Assembly: GCA_023375785.1 (NCBI GenBank)
Contig: SZWC01000843.1
Span: 97,135 to 161,134, forward strand
Reading direction: 5' to 3'
Source: Penium margaritaceum
Taxonomy: Eukaryota > Streptophyta > Zygnematophyceae > Desmidiales > Peniaceae
DNA: 64,000 nucleotides
Under the pieces are notes generated by a model that made no database searches, was not told the DNA's origin, and saw only the letters and a list, made by a program, of their open reading frames with translations. Every line of letters starts with the position of its first letter. The first letter of the stretch is position 1. This document shows positions 12,352 through 23,306 of this stretch, piece by piece. The position numbers were made by a program, and so were the translations under genes.

Positions 12352-13149
12352 AGACTCATTAGAATCTGTTAGTCGCTTTGATACTCATCATCCGAGGAGA
12401 CAACTGGAGGGACTTATGTCCTTCTTCTTAGAGTAGGAGGTCTCGAGAGTCGATGAGGTCAAAAAGCAAATGTTGGGATTTTGGACGGCACCAGTCCTAT
12501 TGGCCGATTGGCTCGTATTGTAGGATCGTTGAGCGGTCTGGGCCTCCCCATTGCACTTTGCAGCCCAATGTCATGAATGATTCTCCTAGTGGAGTATGTA
12601 TGCAATTAAATGATATAGTGGAAGGTCTTATCTGTGATGATGTAGAGGAGAGCTCGGACTTGGTACGTGAAGTAGAAGTAATCACTCTAGTATGCTTCAT
12701 CTAGGCGATGAACAAAGGGAGTGTCTTGTTGTGGGTATTCTCGTTCATCACCCAAGAGGGCAAGGTAAGAGAAGCCTCGTAGAATGATGCTGGTAGTGGT
12801 TGAGCCCAGGGCATCATGCCAGACGCCAAAGTTGGTGGTGTCATCATCATTGAAGTAAAGGAGTCGTACGCGTTGGGCAACAACTATTGTGGACCACCAG
12901 TCAGCGTGGTATGGGGGTTCTCCTGGTATAAATATCGTTCTGATTCCTCGAAGTCTGGGGTCTGAGTGTCCTTGCCTCACACGCCAAATTTGGTAGTGAA
13001 CAAGAGTTGGTGCTTGATCATGCGCGTTGTGGATGTGACTGCAATCGTAGGCTGTTGTAAGGTGCACACTCCAGCTGAGGGAGGTCTCTTGACAAGCAGG
13101 TGAGAAGGGTGGACCACAGTGAAGACGTGATTGGTAGTTTATCTTGGAC

Positions 13150-13930
13150 GCAGAGGTGCATCCATGTGCGTTGAGGAAGTTCTGCGTGGGCGCACGTCTT
13201 TGCGACTCGAGTGATGCGACCAGGCAGATCCTTGTGCCGAGCAGAAGACAATGCGGAAAGCGGAGGAGCTATTGATGACTGAGTGGGCGCAGGGGTGAAA
13301 CCACGTGCGCTTGCTGAGATAGGGGAATAGAAGCAGCAAGGGGATGGCAGGAGCAAATGCACCGTGAGAAATCTGCTGCCAGCGTGGGTGCAGGCTGCTA
13401 CGAAGCGGGCAGCTGGCTCGTGCAGGCCCTTGTGCTGGCCATAGATGCTGATGATGCGGAGGCAGAAGCTGATGATGATGGAATGGGTGCAGGGGAGAAG
13501 CGCGTGTGCTGGAAGATGTTTCGGCGTGGGTACAGGCCATCGCGCAATAGGCGATGCGACCAGGCAGATCCTTATGCTGAGCGGAAGGATAATACAAAGG
13601 AGGAGGAAAAGCAAAGGCTAGTGGGAAATGAGTCGGCGCAGGGGTGGAACCACGAGTGCTGCGTAGGTTTTCGGCGTGGGCGCAGGTCGTTGCGGAACGG
13701 GGGATGCGACCGAGCAGATCCTTGTGCTAAGCAAAGGATGAAGGAGGAAGCGGTGGAAGTTGATGGCTGAGTGGGCACAGGGGCAGAACAACATACGCTA
13801 CAGGAAGTTTTGGCGTGGGTGCAGGTCATCGCGCAACAGGCAATGTGACTAGGCAGATCCTTGTACCGAGCATAAAGCAATGCGGAATAAGGAGGAATTG
13901 GCAGAGTTGGCGCAGGGGCGAAACCGTCCG
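13150..13930 (-). repeat. Internal degenerate tandem repeats of element A
   Basis: Four to five diverged copies of a GC-rich unit of about 130-150 bp. Each contains versions of gcgtgggtgcaggtcgtcgcg and gcgaccaggcagatccttgtg followed by a purine-rich stretch and gcaggggcgaaaccacgtgcg (positions near 13,165, 13,385, 13,525, 13,675 and 13,810). The same block is present in element B (about 19,105-19,625) and, on the opposite strand, in element E (about 34,890-35,430). On the element's strand it would read as a proline/arginine/histidine-rich low-complexity peptide. No known domain is recognisable. Confidence 0.7.
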
Positions 13931-14875
13931 TGCTGCAGATGCTGTTAAAGGAGACTTTTGCAGAGGCGGAGCGGATGATGACGAAGCGCGATCCAGAGAA
14001 GAGAGATGGAGTCAAGATGAGGAGGGGCGCTGATGGAGATGATTAGGAGGGCAGCAGATGAAGATGTAGCTGACGTAGAAATAGAGGAGGGAGAAGCTGA
14101 TGAAGATGTGACGGAGGGCGGAGAATGGAGATTGCAGTGTGGTGAGAAGCACAAGCAATGCAACCAATTGCTGTGCTTCCAGGAGAGTGACGGCTTGTTC
14201 CCTAGTTGGCCCGGTACCGACAGGCAGGAAGACTGGCCGTGTCCATTATATTGGCAGTGAGAGGAAATTGGTTGCAGCAGAGGGAGTCACGCGGCGGGCA
14301 GAGACAGTGGTCCGTTGATGTCAGGAGAGTGACGTGCTGTTCCCCAGTTGGCTCGCAATGGGAGCAAGAAGACTGGTGGTGTCCGATGTCCCGACGGCAG
14401 GAGTTCTGCTACTGCTGCTGACGACGCGAGATGGCGATGCAAGAATGTGGCTTGAGATAATGAGCACAGACAACATGGAAAAGGATAGGGCAGAGGATAT
14501 AGATGGGATTGATGAAAGGAGATGAGAGAGACAAGGGTGTTGTTGAAGACTGAGAGGATGAGAGGCAGTTGGCGGATATCGACAAGAAGCTTCCAAGAAG
14601 TTGAAGCAGGAGGCGGCTCGTGGGCTGTTGCAGCTTTTGTGGACAATGAGTCACCAAATTGTTTGCCACGAGCGCGGAATGGACGCAAGGCTTCCCTAGG
14701 ATGACGAGACGTTACTTCAGCGTAAGAAATATTCCAAGTAATGCTGCTGATGTTAGCTGCTGACAAAGCAGAAAGGCACGAAGTGGTGGTGCGGCCGCAG
14801 ACGAATGCAGATCAAAGCGGTGAAGTGAGGGAGGCGGCAGAGTGATGACGAGGTCACGAGGCACCAGGCGATGTC

Positions 14876-14894
14876 GCTTGATGCTTTGATACCA
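14876..14894 (-). other. Primer-binding site of element A
   Basis: On the minus strand the LTR end TTTTGGCA is followed directly by tggtatcaaagcatcaagc. TGGTATCA(G/A)AGC is the classic initiator tRNA-Met primer site of plant Ty1/copia elements. It fixes the orientation of the element and the inner boundary of the 5' LTR. Confidence 0.85.
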
Positions 14895-15520
14895 TGCCAA
14901 AAGAATGTAGGCACACGAATGGCACTCAAAGAAGCAGGCAGAAGCATCGGAACATGCACAAGTACATCAACAAAAGTGACAGAAGCGAGAGCGGTCCCGA
15001 GGAGTTAGTCGCAGAGCTTGAGAGAGGCCCGGTACCAAGGAGACGAGGTAGACAAGCTGTTGAGAGAGAGAGAGAGAGAGAGATAGCGAGATGAATGATG
15101 GCTGCCTGGGGAAAGCTGAGCGAAGGGGCGAGAGTGACGGAGTGAAGAGTTGTGACCTGGAAAGACAGGCGAAGACAAGGTATGCAAGATGCGAGCAAAG
15201 CAATGACACGGCAGCGAAGCCGCGGAACCAAAGGGGAACATGATGGGAGTCACTATTCGGGTTAATTTGAAGGAATGAACAACCTCAGTTTAAAAGGAAA
15301 AAACAAGAGAAACAACAAGGCAACAGCTTCATTTTTCTAGCCAGACGCGAGTGTCAGATGTCACTTTATTAGAGGATCACTTGACTGTTGGTTAAACGGT
15401 CGGATGAACAAAGAGCCGTTTGGTCAAATTGGTTCTGATCGGGCCCTGCACCTTTATTCTGAGACTTGGATTTTTCGGAGAGATAGAAGAGGTGACGCTA
15501 GTTCTCAATTATTTCCAACA
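14895..15520 (-). repeat. 5' LTR of element A
   Basis: This 626-bp repeat runs on the minus strand from tgttggaaataattg to ttcttttggca. It contains a (GA)n microsatellite of about 22 bp at 15,062-15,083, where the partner LTR has gagagagagcaagagc. It shares the variants gagttagtcgcag and gagagaggcccggtacc with the right LTR of element B (20,175-20,787). Confidence 0.88.
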
Positions 15521-17645
15521 CTAGAGCAATGCCACGACAACTAGAGCAAAGCCAGGACAATTGGAGCAAGGCCAATACAACAAGAGCAGGCCCAAGACAA
15601 CAGGAGGAAGGCAAAGACAACTCGAGCAAGGCCAAAACAACTAGAGGAAGGCCAAGACAAAGGGAGTAATGCCAAGAGAGCAAGAGCAAGTCCCACACAA
15701 CTTGAGCAAGGCCAAAACAACTAGCGCAAGCCCAATATGACTGGAGCAAGCTCAGGATAGCTTGGACAAGCCCAAGACAAGTAGAGCAAGCCTAAGACAA
15801 CTGGAGCAAGGCCAAGACAAACAGAACAAGCCCAAGACAACTGGAGCAAGCCAAAGACAACTAGAGCGAGGCCAAGAAAACAAGAGCAAGCCCAAAAGAA
15901 CTGGAGCAAGCCCAAGACAACTGGAGCAGGCCCAAGACAACTGGAGTAAGGCCAAGACAACTGCATCAAGGCAAAGACAACTGGAGCAAGGCGAGGACAA
16001 CTGGAACAAGGCCAACAAAACAAGAGCAAGCCCAAGACGACTGGGAGAAGACGAAGAAGATTGGAGCCAGCCTTAGACATCTGGAGCAAGCCCAAGACAA
16101 CTGGAGCAAGCCCAATACAACCGGAGCAAGCCCAAGAAAACTGGAGTAAGGCCAAGAAAACTGGAGCAAGCCCATGACAACAGGAGCAAGGCCAAGACAA
16201 ATGGAGCAAGCCCAAGACACTTGGAACAAGCCTGAAACTATTGGAGAAAGACCAAAACAACCAGAGCAAGGCCAAAACAACTAGAGCAACCCCAAGGCAA
16301 CTGGAGCAAGTCAAAGACAATTAGAGCAAGTCCAATACAGCTGGAGCAAGGCTAAGATAATTGGAGCAAGCCAAACATAACTGGACAAGGCCAAGACAAC
16401 TGGAGCAGGCCCAAGACAACAGGAGCAAGACAAAGAAAACTGGAGCAAGACCAAGACAACTGGAGCAAGCGCAAGACAAGTGCACCAAGGCCAATACAAC
16501 TAGAGGAGGCCCAAGACAACTGGAGCAAGGCCAACACAACTAGAGCAAGGCCAAGACAACTGGAGCAAGGCCAAGACAACTGGAGTAATGCGAAGACAAC
16601 TGGATCAAGCCCAAGACAACTGGAGCAAGCCTAAGACATCTGGAGCAAGGCAAGGACAACTGGAGCATGGCCAAGACAACTCGAGCAAGCCCAAGACAAG
16701 TGAAGCAAGCACAAGACAACTGGAGAAACTTTTAAGACAACTAGAGCATGGCCAAAAAAACTCGAGCAAGCCCAAGTTAATTGGAGCATGCCCAAGACAA
16801 CTAGAGCAAGGCTAATACAACTAGAGAAAGTCCAAGACAACTAAAGCAAGCCAAAGACAATGGGAGCAAGCCCAAGAGAACTAGAACAAGCACAAGAAAA
16901 CTATAAAAAGGCCAAGACAACTAGAGGAAGGCAAATACAGCTGGAGCAAGCCAAAGACAACTAGAGTAAGGCCAAGACAACTTGAGCAAGCCAAAGAGAA
17001 CTGGTACAAGCCCTAGAAAACTGGGGCAAGCCCAAGACAACTAGAGCAAACCCAAGACAACTGGAGCAAGGCCAAGAAAACTGGAGTAAGCTAAAGACAT
17101 CCGGAGCAAGCCCAAGTCAACTGGAGCAAGCCCAAGAAAAGTGGAGCAAGGCCAAGACAACTTGAGCAAGCCCAAGACACTTGGATCAATCTCAAAAGAA
17201 GTAGAGGAAGGCCAAGACAACTAGAGCAAGCCTAAGATAACTGGAGCAAGGCGAGGGAAACTGGAGGAAGGCCAAGACAAGTCGAGTAATGCCAAGATTG
17301 TTGAAGCAAGCCCAAGACAACAGGAGCAAGGCAAAGATAACTGAAGTAAGCAGAAGACAACTGGAGCAGGCCCAAGACAACTTGGGCAAGTCCAAGACAA
17401 CTAGAGCAAGCCTAAGACAACTCAAGCAAGGCCAAGACAAATGGAGTAATCCGAAGAAAACTAGAGCAAGCCAAAGACAACTGGAGTGAGGCCAAGAAAA
17501 CTGGAGCAAGCCAGAGACAACTCGAGAAAGCCCAAGACAACTCGAGCAAGGCCAAGAAAACTGGAGCAAGGCCAATAAATCAGGAGCAAGCCGAAGACAA
17601 TGAGAGCAAGTTCAAGACAAGTAGAGTAGACAAAAGACATCTCGA
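15521..17645 (+). repeat. 20-bp minisatellite array, segment 3
   Basis: Same 20-bp unit and orientation. The first few hundred bases match the flank right of element B (from 20,788) variant by variant, for example gagtaatgccaaga followed by a gagcaagtccc-type unit and then aaaacaact. The match continues past the markers ggagaaagaccaa and gagcaagccaaacataact (16,240-16,385 against 21,510-21,655). The last 340 bp match those before element A. The segment is thus the satellite part of the unit that was copied together with elements A and B. Confidence 0.96.
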
Positions 17646-18261
17646 TGTAAGAAGAATATAGGCACGAGAATGGTAGCATCAGAAGCAGGGAGAAGCATCG
17701 CAACATGCACAAGTACGTCAGCAAAAGTGACGGAAGCAAGAGCGGTCCCGAGGAGTTATTCGCAGAGCTTGAGAGAAGCCTAGTACCAAGGAGACGAGGT
17801 ATGCCAGCTGTTGAGAGAGAGCGAGAGCGAGATGAGTGATGGCTGCCTGGGGAAATCCGAGCAAAGGAGCGAGAGTGATGGAGTGAAGAGTTGTGAGCTG
17901 GAAAGACAGGCCAAGACAAGGTATGCAAGATGCGAGCACAGCAAAGACACGGCGGCAAAGCCGCTCAACCAAAGGGGAACAAGATGGGAGGAACTGTTCT
18001 CGTTAATCTAAGGGTATGAATATCCTCAGTACAAAAGGATAGAAAAGGACAAACAGCAAGGCAACGGCTTCTTTTTGCTATCCGCACGCGAGTGACAGAT
18101 GTCAGTTTATTAGAGAATAACTTGACAGTTGGTTCAACGGTCGGATGACCGATGAGCCGTTTGGTCAAGTTGGTTCGGATGGGGTGTTGAACCTTTATTC
18201 TGATTCTCGGATTTTTCTGAGAGATAGAAGAGGTGAGGCTGGTTTGCACTTGTTTCCAACA
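17646..18261 (-). repeat. 3' LTR of element B
   Basis: A 616-bp repeat, the same length as the corresponding LTR of element A and sharing its variants (gagttattcgcag, gagagaagcct). It is paired with 20,175-20,787. The adjoining bases 18,262-18,274 are purine-rich on the minus strand, as expected for a polypurine tract. Confidence 0.87.
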
Positions 18262-20174
18262 CTCCTCCTGAAGCAGACTCATCAGAGACTGTTCGTGGCT
18301 TTGATACGCATCATCCAAGGAGACAACTGGCGGGACTTCTGTCCTTCTTCTCAGAGGAGGAGGTCTCGGGAGTCGATGAGGTCTGGGAGCAGATGTTGGA
18401 ATTTCGGACGGCACCAGTCCTATTGGCCGAGTGGCTGGTATTGTAGGATTGTTGAGCAGTCTAGGCCTCCTCCTTGCACATTGTAGCCCAATGTCACGAA
18501 TGATTCTCCTAATCGAGTATCTATGCGATTGGATGATGTAGTGGAAGGTCTTATCTGTGATGATGTAGAGGAGAGCTAGGACTTGGTACGTGACGTAGAA
18601 GTAATCACTCCAGTATGCTTCATCTAGGCGATGAACAAAGGGAGTGTCTTGTCGTGGATATTCTCGTTCATCACCCAAGAGGGCAAGGTAAGAGAATCCT
18701 TGTAGAATGATGCTGGTAGTGGTTGAGCCCAAGGTATCGTGCCCGACGCCAAAGTTGGTGGTGTCATCATCATTCAAGTAAAGGATTGGTAGGCGTTGGG
18801 CAAGAACAACTGTGGAGCACCAGGCAGCGTGGTATGAGGGTTCTCTTGGTACAAACATCGTTTTGATTCTTGGAAGTCTGGGGTCTGATTGTCCTTGCCT
18901 CACACGCCAAATTTGGTAGTGAACAGGAGTTGGTGCTTGATCATGCGCGTTGTGGATGTTACTGCAATCGTAGGCTGTTGTAAGGTGCGCACTCCACGTA
19001 GGGGAGGTCTTTTGACGAGCAAGTGAGAAGGGTGAATCATAGTGAAGACGTGATTGGTAGTTTACGTTGGATGCAGAGGTGAATCCATGTCCGTTGAGTA
19101 AGTTCTGCGTGGGCGCACGTCTTTGCGATTCAAGTGATGCGACCGGGCAGATCCTTGTGCCAAGCACAAGACGATGCGGAAAGCGGAGGAGCTATTGATG
19201 ATTGAGTGGGTGCAGGGGCAAAACCACGTGCGCTTGCTGAGATAGGGGAATAGAAGCGGCAAGGGGATGGGAGGAGCCAACGCGCCACGAGAAATCTGTT
19301 GGCGGCGTGGGTGCAGGCTGCTGCGAAGCGGGCAGCTGGCTCGTGCACGTCCTTGTGCTGGCCACAAATGCTGATGATACGGAGGCAGAAGCTGATGATG
19401 ACGGAATGGGCGGAGGGGCAAAGTGCGTGCGCTACAAGAAGTTTTGGCGTGGGTAGAGGTCGTCGCGTAACAAGCGATGCGACCGGGCAGATCCTTGTGC
19501 CGAGCGGAAGGATAATGCGAAGGAGGAGGAAAAGCAAAGGTTGCTGGGAAATGAGTGGGCGTAGGGGCGGAACCACGTATGCAGCGTAGGTTTTTGGCGT
19601 GGGTACAGGTCGTCGCGGAACGGGGGATGTGCGATAGGAGAATGAAGAGTGGTGTTGTGCGATGTCAAAACGGCGGGAGTTCCGCTGCTGCTGCTGATGA
19701 CGCGGGGTGGCGATGTGAAAATGTGGCTTGAGATGATGAGCGCAGACAACTTTGAAAAGGATAGGGCAGAGGACGCAGATGGGACTGATGAAAGGAGATG
19801 AGAGGGACAAGGATGTTTGCAAAGAATGAGAGGAGAGAGAGGCAGTTGGCGGATATCAATAGGAAGCTTCCAAGAAGTTGAAGCAGGAGGCGGCTCATGA
19901 GCTGCTTGCAGCTCTTGTGGACGAGGAGTCACGGATTGATGGCCACGGGCGCGGAATGGGGGCAAGGTTTCCTCAGGATGACAAGACGTTACTTTGGCGT
20001 GAGAAATATTCCAAGTAATGCTGTTGATGTTAACTGCTGACGAAGTAGAGAGGCACGAAGTGGTGGTGGCGGCGGTAGAGGAATGCAGATCAAAGTAGTG
20101 AAGTAAGGGAGGTGGCAAAGTGATGATGAGATCACGGGGCACCAGGCGATGTTGCCTGATGCTATGAAACCATA

Positions 20175-20787
20175 TGAGAAGAATGTAGGCACGAGAATGG
20201 CACTTGAAGAAGCATGCAGAAGCATTGGAACATACACAAGTACGTTAGCAAAAGTGATGGAAGCGAGAGCAGTCCTGAGGAGTTAGTCACAGAGCTTGAG
20301 AGAGGCCCGGTACCAAGGAGACGAGGTTGACAAGCTGTTAAGAGAGAGCGAGAGCGAGATGAGTGATGGTTGCCTGGGGAAAGCAAATCGAAGGGGCGAG
20401 AGTGACGGAGTGAAGAGTTTTGGGCTGGAAAGACAGGCGAAGACAAGGTATGCAAGATGCGAGCAGAGCGAAGACACGGCCGCAAAGCTGAGGAACCAAA
20501 GGGGAACACAATGGGAAGAACTATTCTAGTTAATTTGAGGGAATCAACACCCTCTGTATAAAAGGAGAGAACAGGACAAACAACAAGGCAACGGCTTTTT
20601 TTGCTAGCCGTTTGCGAGTGACATATGTCACTTTATTAGAGGATCACTTGACTGTTGGTTAAACGGTCGGATGACCGAAGAGCCGTTTGAACAAATTGGT
20701 TCTGATGGGGTCTTGAACCTTTATTCTGAGACTCGGATTTTTCTGAGAGATAGAAGAGGTGAGGCTGGTTCTCGATTGACTCCAATA
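20175..20787 (-). repeat. 5' LTR of element B
   Basis: A 613-bp repeat. On the plus strand it begins tgagaagaatgtagg, immediately right of a degenerate primer-binding site (ctatgaaaccat, 20,162-20,173), and it ends tccaata before the satellite resumes with ctagagc. It resembles the 5' LTR of A more closely than its own partner at diagnostic positions. Confidence 0.85.
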
Positions 20788-21880
20788 CTAGAGCAAGGCC
20801 AAGACAAATGGAGCAAAGCCAAGACGATTGGAGCAAGGCCAACACAACTGGAGCATGCCCAAGACAACAGGAGCAAGGCCAAGACAACTGGAGCAAGGCC
20901 AAGACAACTGGAGGAAGGCCAAGACAAATGGAGTAATGCCAAGACAGCACGAGCAAGCCCCACAAAACTTGAGCAAGGCCAAAACAACTGGCACAAGCCC
21001 ACTACAACTGGAGCAAGTCCAACACAACTTGGACAAGCCCAAGACAGCTGGAGCAAGCCTCAGACAACTGGAGCAAGGCCAAGACTAACAGAGCAAGCGC
21101 AAGACAACTAGAGCGAGCCAAAGGAAACTAAGGCGAGGCCAAGTAAACTGGAGCAAGCTGAAGACAACTGGAGCAGCCCCAAGACAACAAGAACAGGCCC
21201 AAGACACCTAGAGGAGGCCAAGAAAACTGGAGCAACGCCTAGACTATTGGAACAAGCCCAAGACAACTGGAGCAGGCCAAAGACAACTGGTGGAAGGCCA
21301 AGACAACTGGATCAAGGCAAAGACAACTGGAGCAAGGCGAGGACAACTAGAACAAGCCCAAGACAACTGGAGAAAGCCCAAAACAACCGGAGCAAGCTCA
21401 AGAAAACTACAGCAAGGCCAAGAGAACTGGAGCAAGCCCAAGACAACTGGAGCAAGGCCAAGACAACTGGAGCAAGCCCAAGACACTTGAAGCAAGCCTA
21501 AAACAATTGGAGAAAGACCAAGACAATGAGAGCAAGGCCAAGACAACTAGAGCAACCCCAAGACAGCTTGAGTAAGTCAAAGACAATTGGAGCAAGTCCA
21601 AGACAGCTGGAGCAAGGCTAAGACAATGTGAGCAAGCCAAACATAACTAGACGAGGCCAAGACAACTAGAGCAAGCCAAAGACAACTAGAGCAAAACGAA
21701 GGCAACTGAAGCAAGGCCAAGAGAACTGGAGCAAGCCCAAGACACTTGAAGCAAGCCCAAAACAATTGGAGAAAGACCAAGACAATGAGAGCAAGGCCAA
21801 GACAACTAGAGCAAGGCCAAGCCAAATGGAGCAAAGCCAAGACGATTGGAGCAAGGCCAACCCAACTGGAGCATGCCCAA

Positions 21881-22060
21881 GACAACTGGAGCAGGCCCAA
21901 GACAACTGGAGCAGGCCCAAGACAACTGGAGCAGGCCCAAGACAACTGGAGCAGGCCCAAGACAACTGGAGCAGGCCCAAGACAACTGGAGCAGGCCCAA
22001 GACAACTGGAGCAGGCCCAAGACAACTGGAGCAGGCCCAAGACAACTGGAGCAGGCCCAA
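21881..22060 (+). repeat. Homogenised block of nine identical 20-mers
   Basis: Nine consecutive copies of gacaactggagcaggcccaa without a single difference, in an array where neighbouring units normally differ at two to four positions. The identity continues a further 13 bases into the next unit. This indicates very recent local expansion by slippage or unequal exchange. Confidence 0.95.
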
Positions 22061-22220
22061 GACAACTGGAGCAAGGCCAAGACAACTAGAGCAACCCCAA
22101 GACAGCTTGAGTAAGTCAAAGACAATTGGAGCAAGTCCAAGACAGCTGGAGCAAGGCTAAGACAATGTGAGCAAGCCAAACATAACTAGACGAGGCCAAG
22201 ACAACTAGAGCAAGCCAAAG

Positions 22221-22458
22221 ACAACTAGAGCAAAACAAAGGCAACTGAAGCAAGACCAAGATAACAGGAGCAAGCCCAAGACAAGTGGACCAAGGCGAAT
22301 AGAACTCGAGCAGCCCAAGACAAGTGGAGCAAGGCCAAGACAACTAGAGCAAAACGAAGGCAACTGAAGCAAGACCAAGATAACAGGAGCAAGCCCAAGA
22401 CAAGTGGACCAAGGCGAATAGAACTCGAGCAGCCCAAGACAAGTGGAGCAAGGCCAAG
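22221..22458 (+). repeat. 119-bp tandem duplication within the minisatellite
   Basis: The stretch 22,221-22,339 is repeated at 22,340-22,458 with almost no differences. Both copies contain the unusual variants gcaaaac(a/g)aaggcaactg, gtggaccaaggcgaatag and cgagcagcccaag. The length is six units minus one base, the missing base being inherited from one short unit. Confidence 0.9.
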
Positions 22459-23215
22459 ACAACTAGAGCAAGGCCAAGATAACTGGAGCAAGGCCAAGAC
22501 AACTGGAGGAATACCAAGACAGTTGGAGCATGCCCAAGACAACTGGAGCAAGACCAAGACAACTTGGGAAAGCCCAAGACAACAGGAGCAAGCCTAAGAC
22601 ATCTGGAGCAAGGCTTGGACAACTGGAGCAAGGCCAAGACAACTGGAGATATCCCAAGACAACTGAAGCAAGCACAAGAAAACTGGAGCAAGTTTTAACA
22701 CAAGTGGAGCACCGCCAAGACAAGTGCAGTAAGCCCAAGTTAATTGGAGCAAGCCCAAGACAACTAGAGCAAGGCCAATACAACTGGAGCAAGTCGAGGA
22801 CAAGTAGACTAAGCCAAAGACACTTGCAGCAAACACAAGACAACTGTAAAAAGGCCAAGACAACTAGAGAAAGGCCAATATAGCTAGAGCAAGCCAAAGA
22901 CAACAGGAGCAAGGCCAAGATAACTGGAGCAAGCCCAAGACAACTGGAACAAGCCCAAGACAACTGGGCCAAGCCCAAGAGAACTAGAGCAAACATAAGA
23001 CAACTGGAGGAAGGCCAAGAAAACTGGAGTTAGCTTAAGACATCAAGAGCAAGCCAAAGACAACTGGAGCAAGCCCAAGAAAACTAGAGCAAGGCCAAGA
23101 CAACTAGAGCAAGCCCAAGACTCGTGGAGCAATCCCAAAAGAAGTGGAGCAAGGCCAAGACAACTGGAGCAAGGCCAAGACAACTGGAGCAAGTTCAAGA
23201 CAACTGGAGCAAGCC

Positions 23216-23306
23216 NNNNNNNNNNNNNNNNNNNNNNNNNNNNNNNNNNNNNNNNNNNNNNNNNNNNNNNNNNNNNNNNNNNNNNNNNNNNNNNNNNNNN
23301 NNNNNN
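23216..23306. other. Run of N (assembly gap)
   Basis: Ninety-one unspecified bases inside the minisatellite. The array continues on both sides in the same orientation, so the missing sequence is probably also 20-bp repeat, but its true length is unknown. Confidence 0.99.

Larger units (their letters stand above)
11723..15520 (-). mobile_element. Fossil LTR retroelement A (copia-like, non-autonomous)
   Basis: Complete in outline: LTR, internal region, LTR, read on the minus strand. It starts TG and ends CA, with near-matching 5-bp flanks (ctgga left, ctaga right). The primer-binding site next to the 5' LTR resembles the initiator tRNA-Met type, and a purine-rich tract abuts the 3' LTR. The internal part is only about 2.56 kb. 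I see no protease, integrase, reverse transcriptase or RNase H motifs, so it is best described as a large non-autonomous derivative. It holds two sets of degenerate internal tandem repeats (about 13,150-13,930 and 14,160-14,430). The two LTRs differ at very roughly one base in seven over the first 170 bp by eye, which suggests an old insertion. It is broken, with many interruptions. It shares its insertion site with element B. Confidence 0.88.
17646..20787 (-). mobile_element. Fossil LTR retroelement B, co-duplicated relative of A
   Basis: Same family, orientation and insertion site as element A: two LTRs around a 1.91-kb internal region, flanked by ctcga on the left and ctaga on the right. 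The total is about 650 bp shorter than A because the internal region is shorter. It contains the GC-rich internal repeats (about 19,105-19,625). No reverse transcriptase, integrase or protease motif is recognisable. One long open stretch (17,965-19,167, minus strand) covers part of the internal region and runs into the 3' LTR; parts of it are similar to A at 12,687-13,067. I do not recognise the product. The element is broken. The flanking satellite shows it arose by segmental duplication with A rather than by its own insertion. Confidence 0.88.

Noticed and set aside
17646-20787. Elements A and B as two independent insertions at a preferred target site.
   Set aside because: Matching satellite variants on both sides for hundreds of bases and position-specific LTR variants are better explained by segmental duplication after one insertion.
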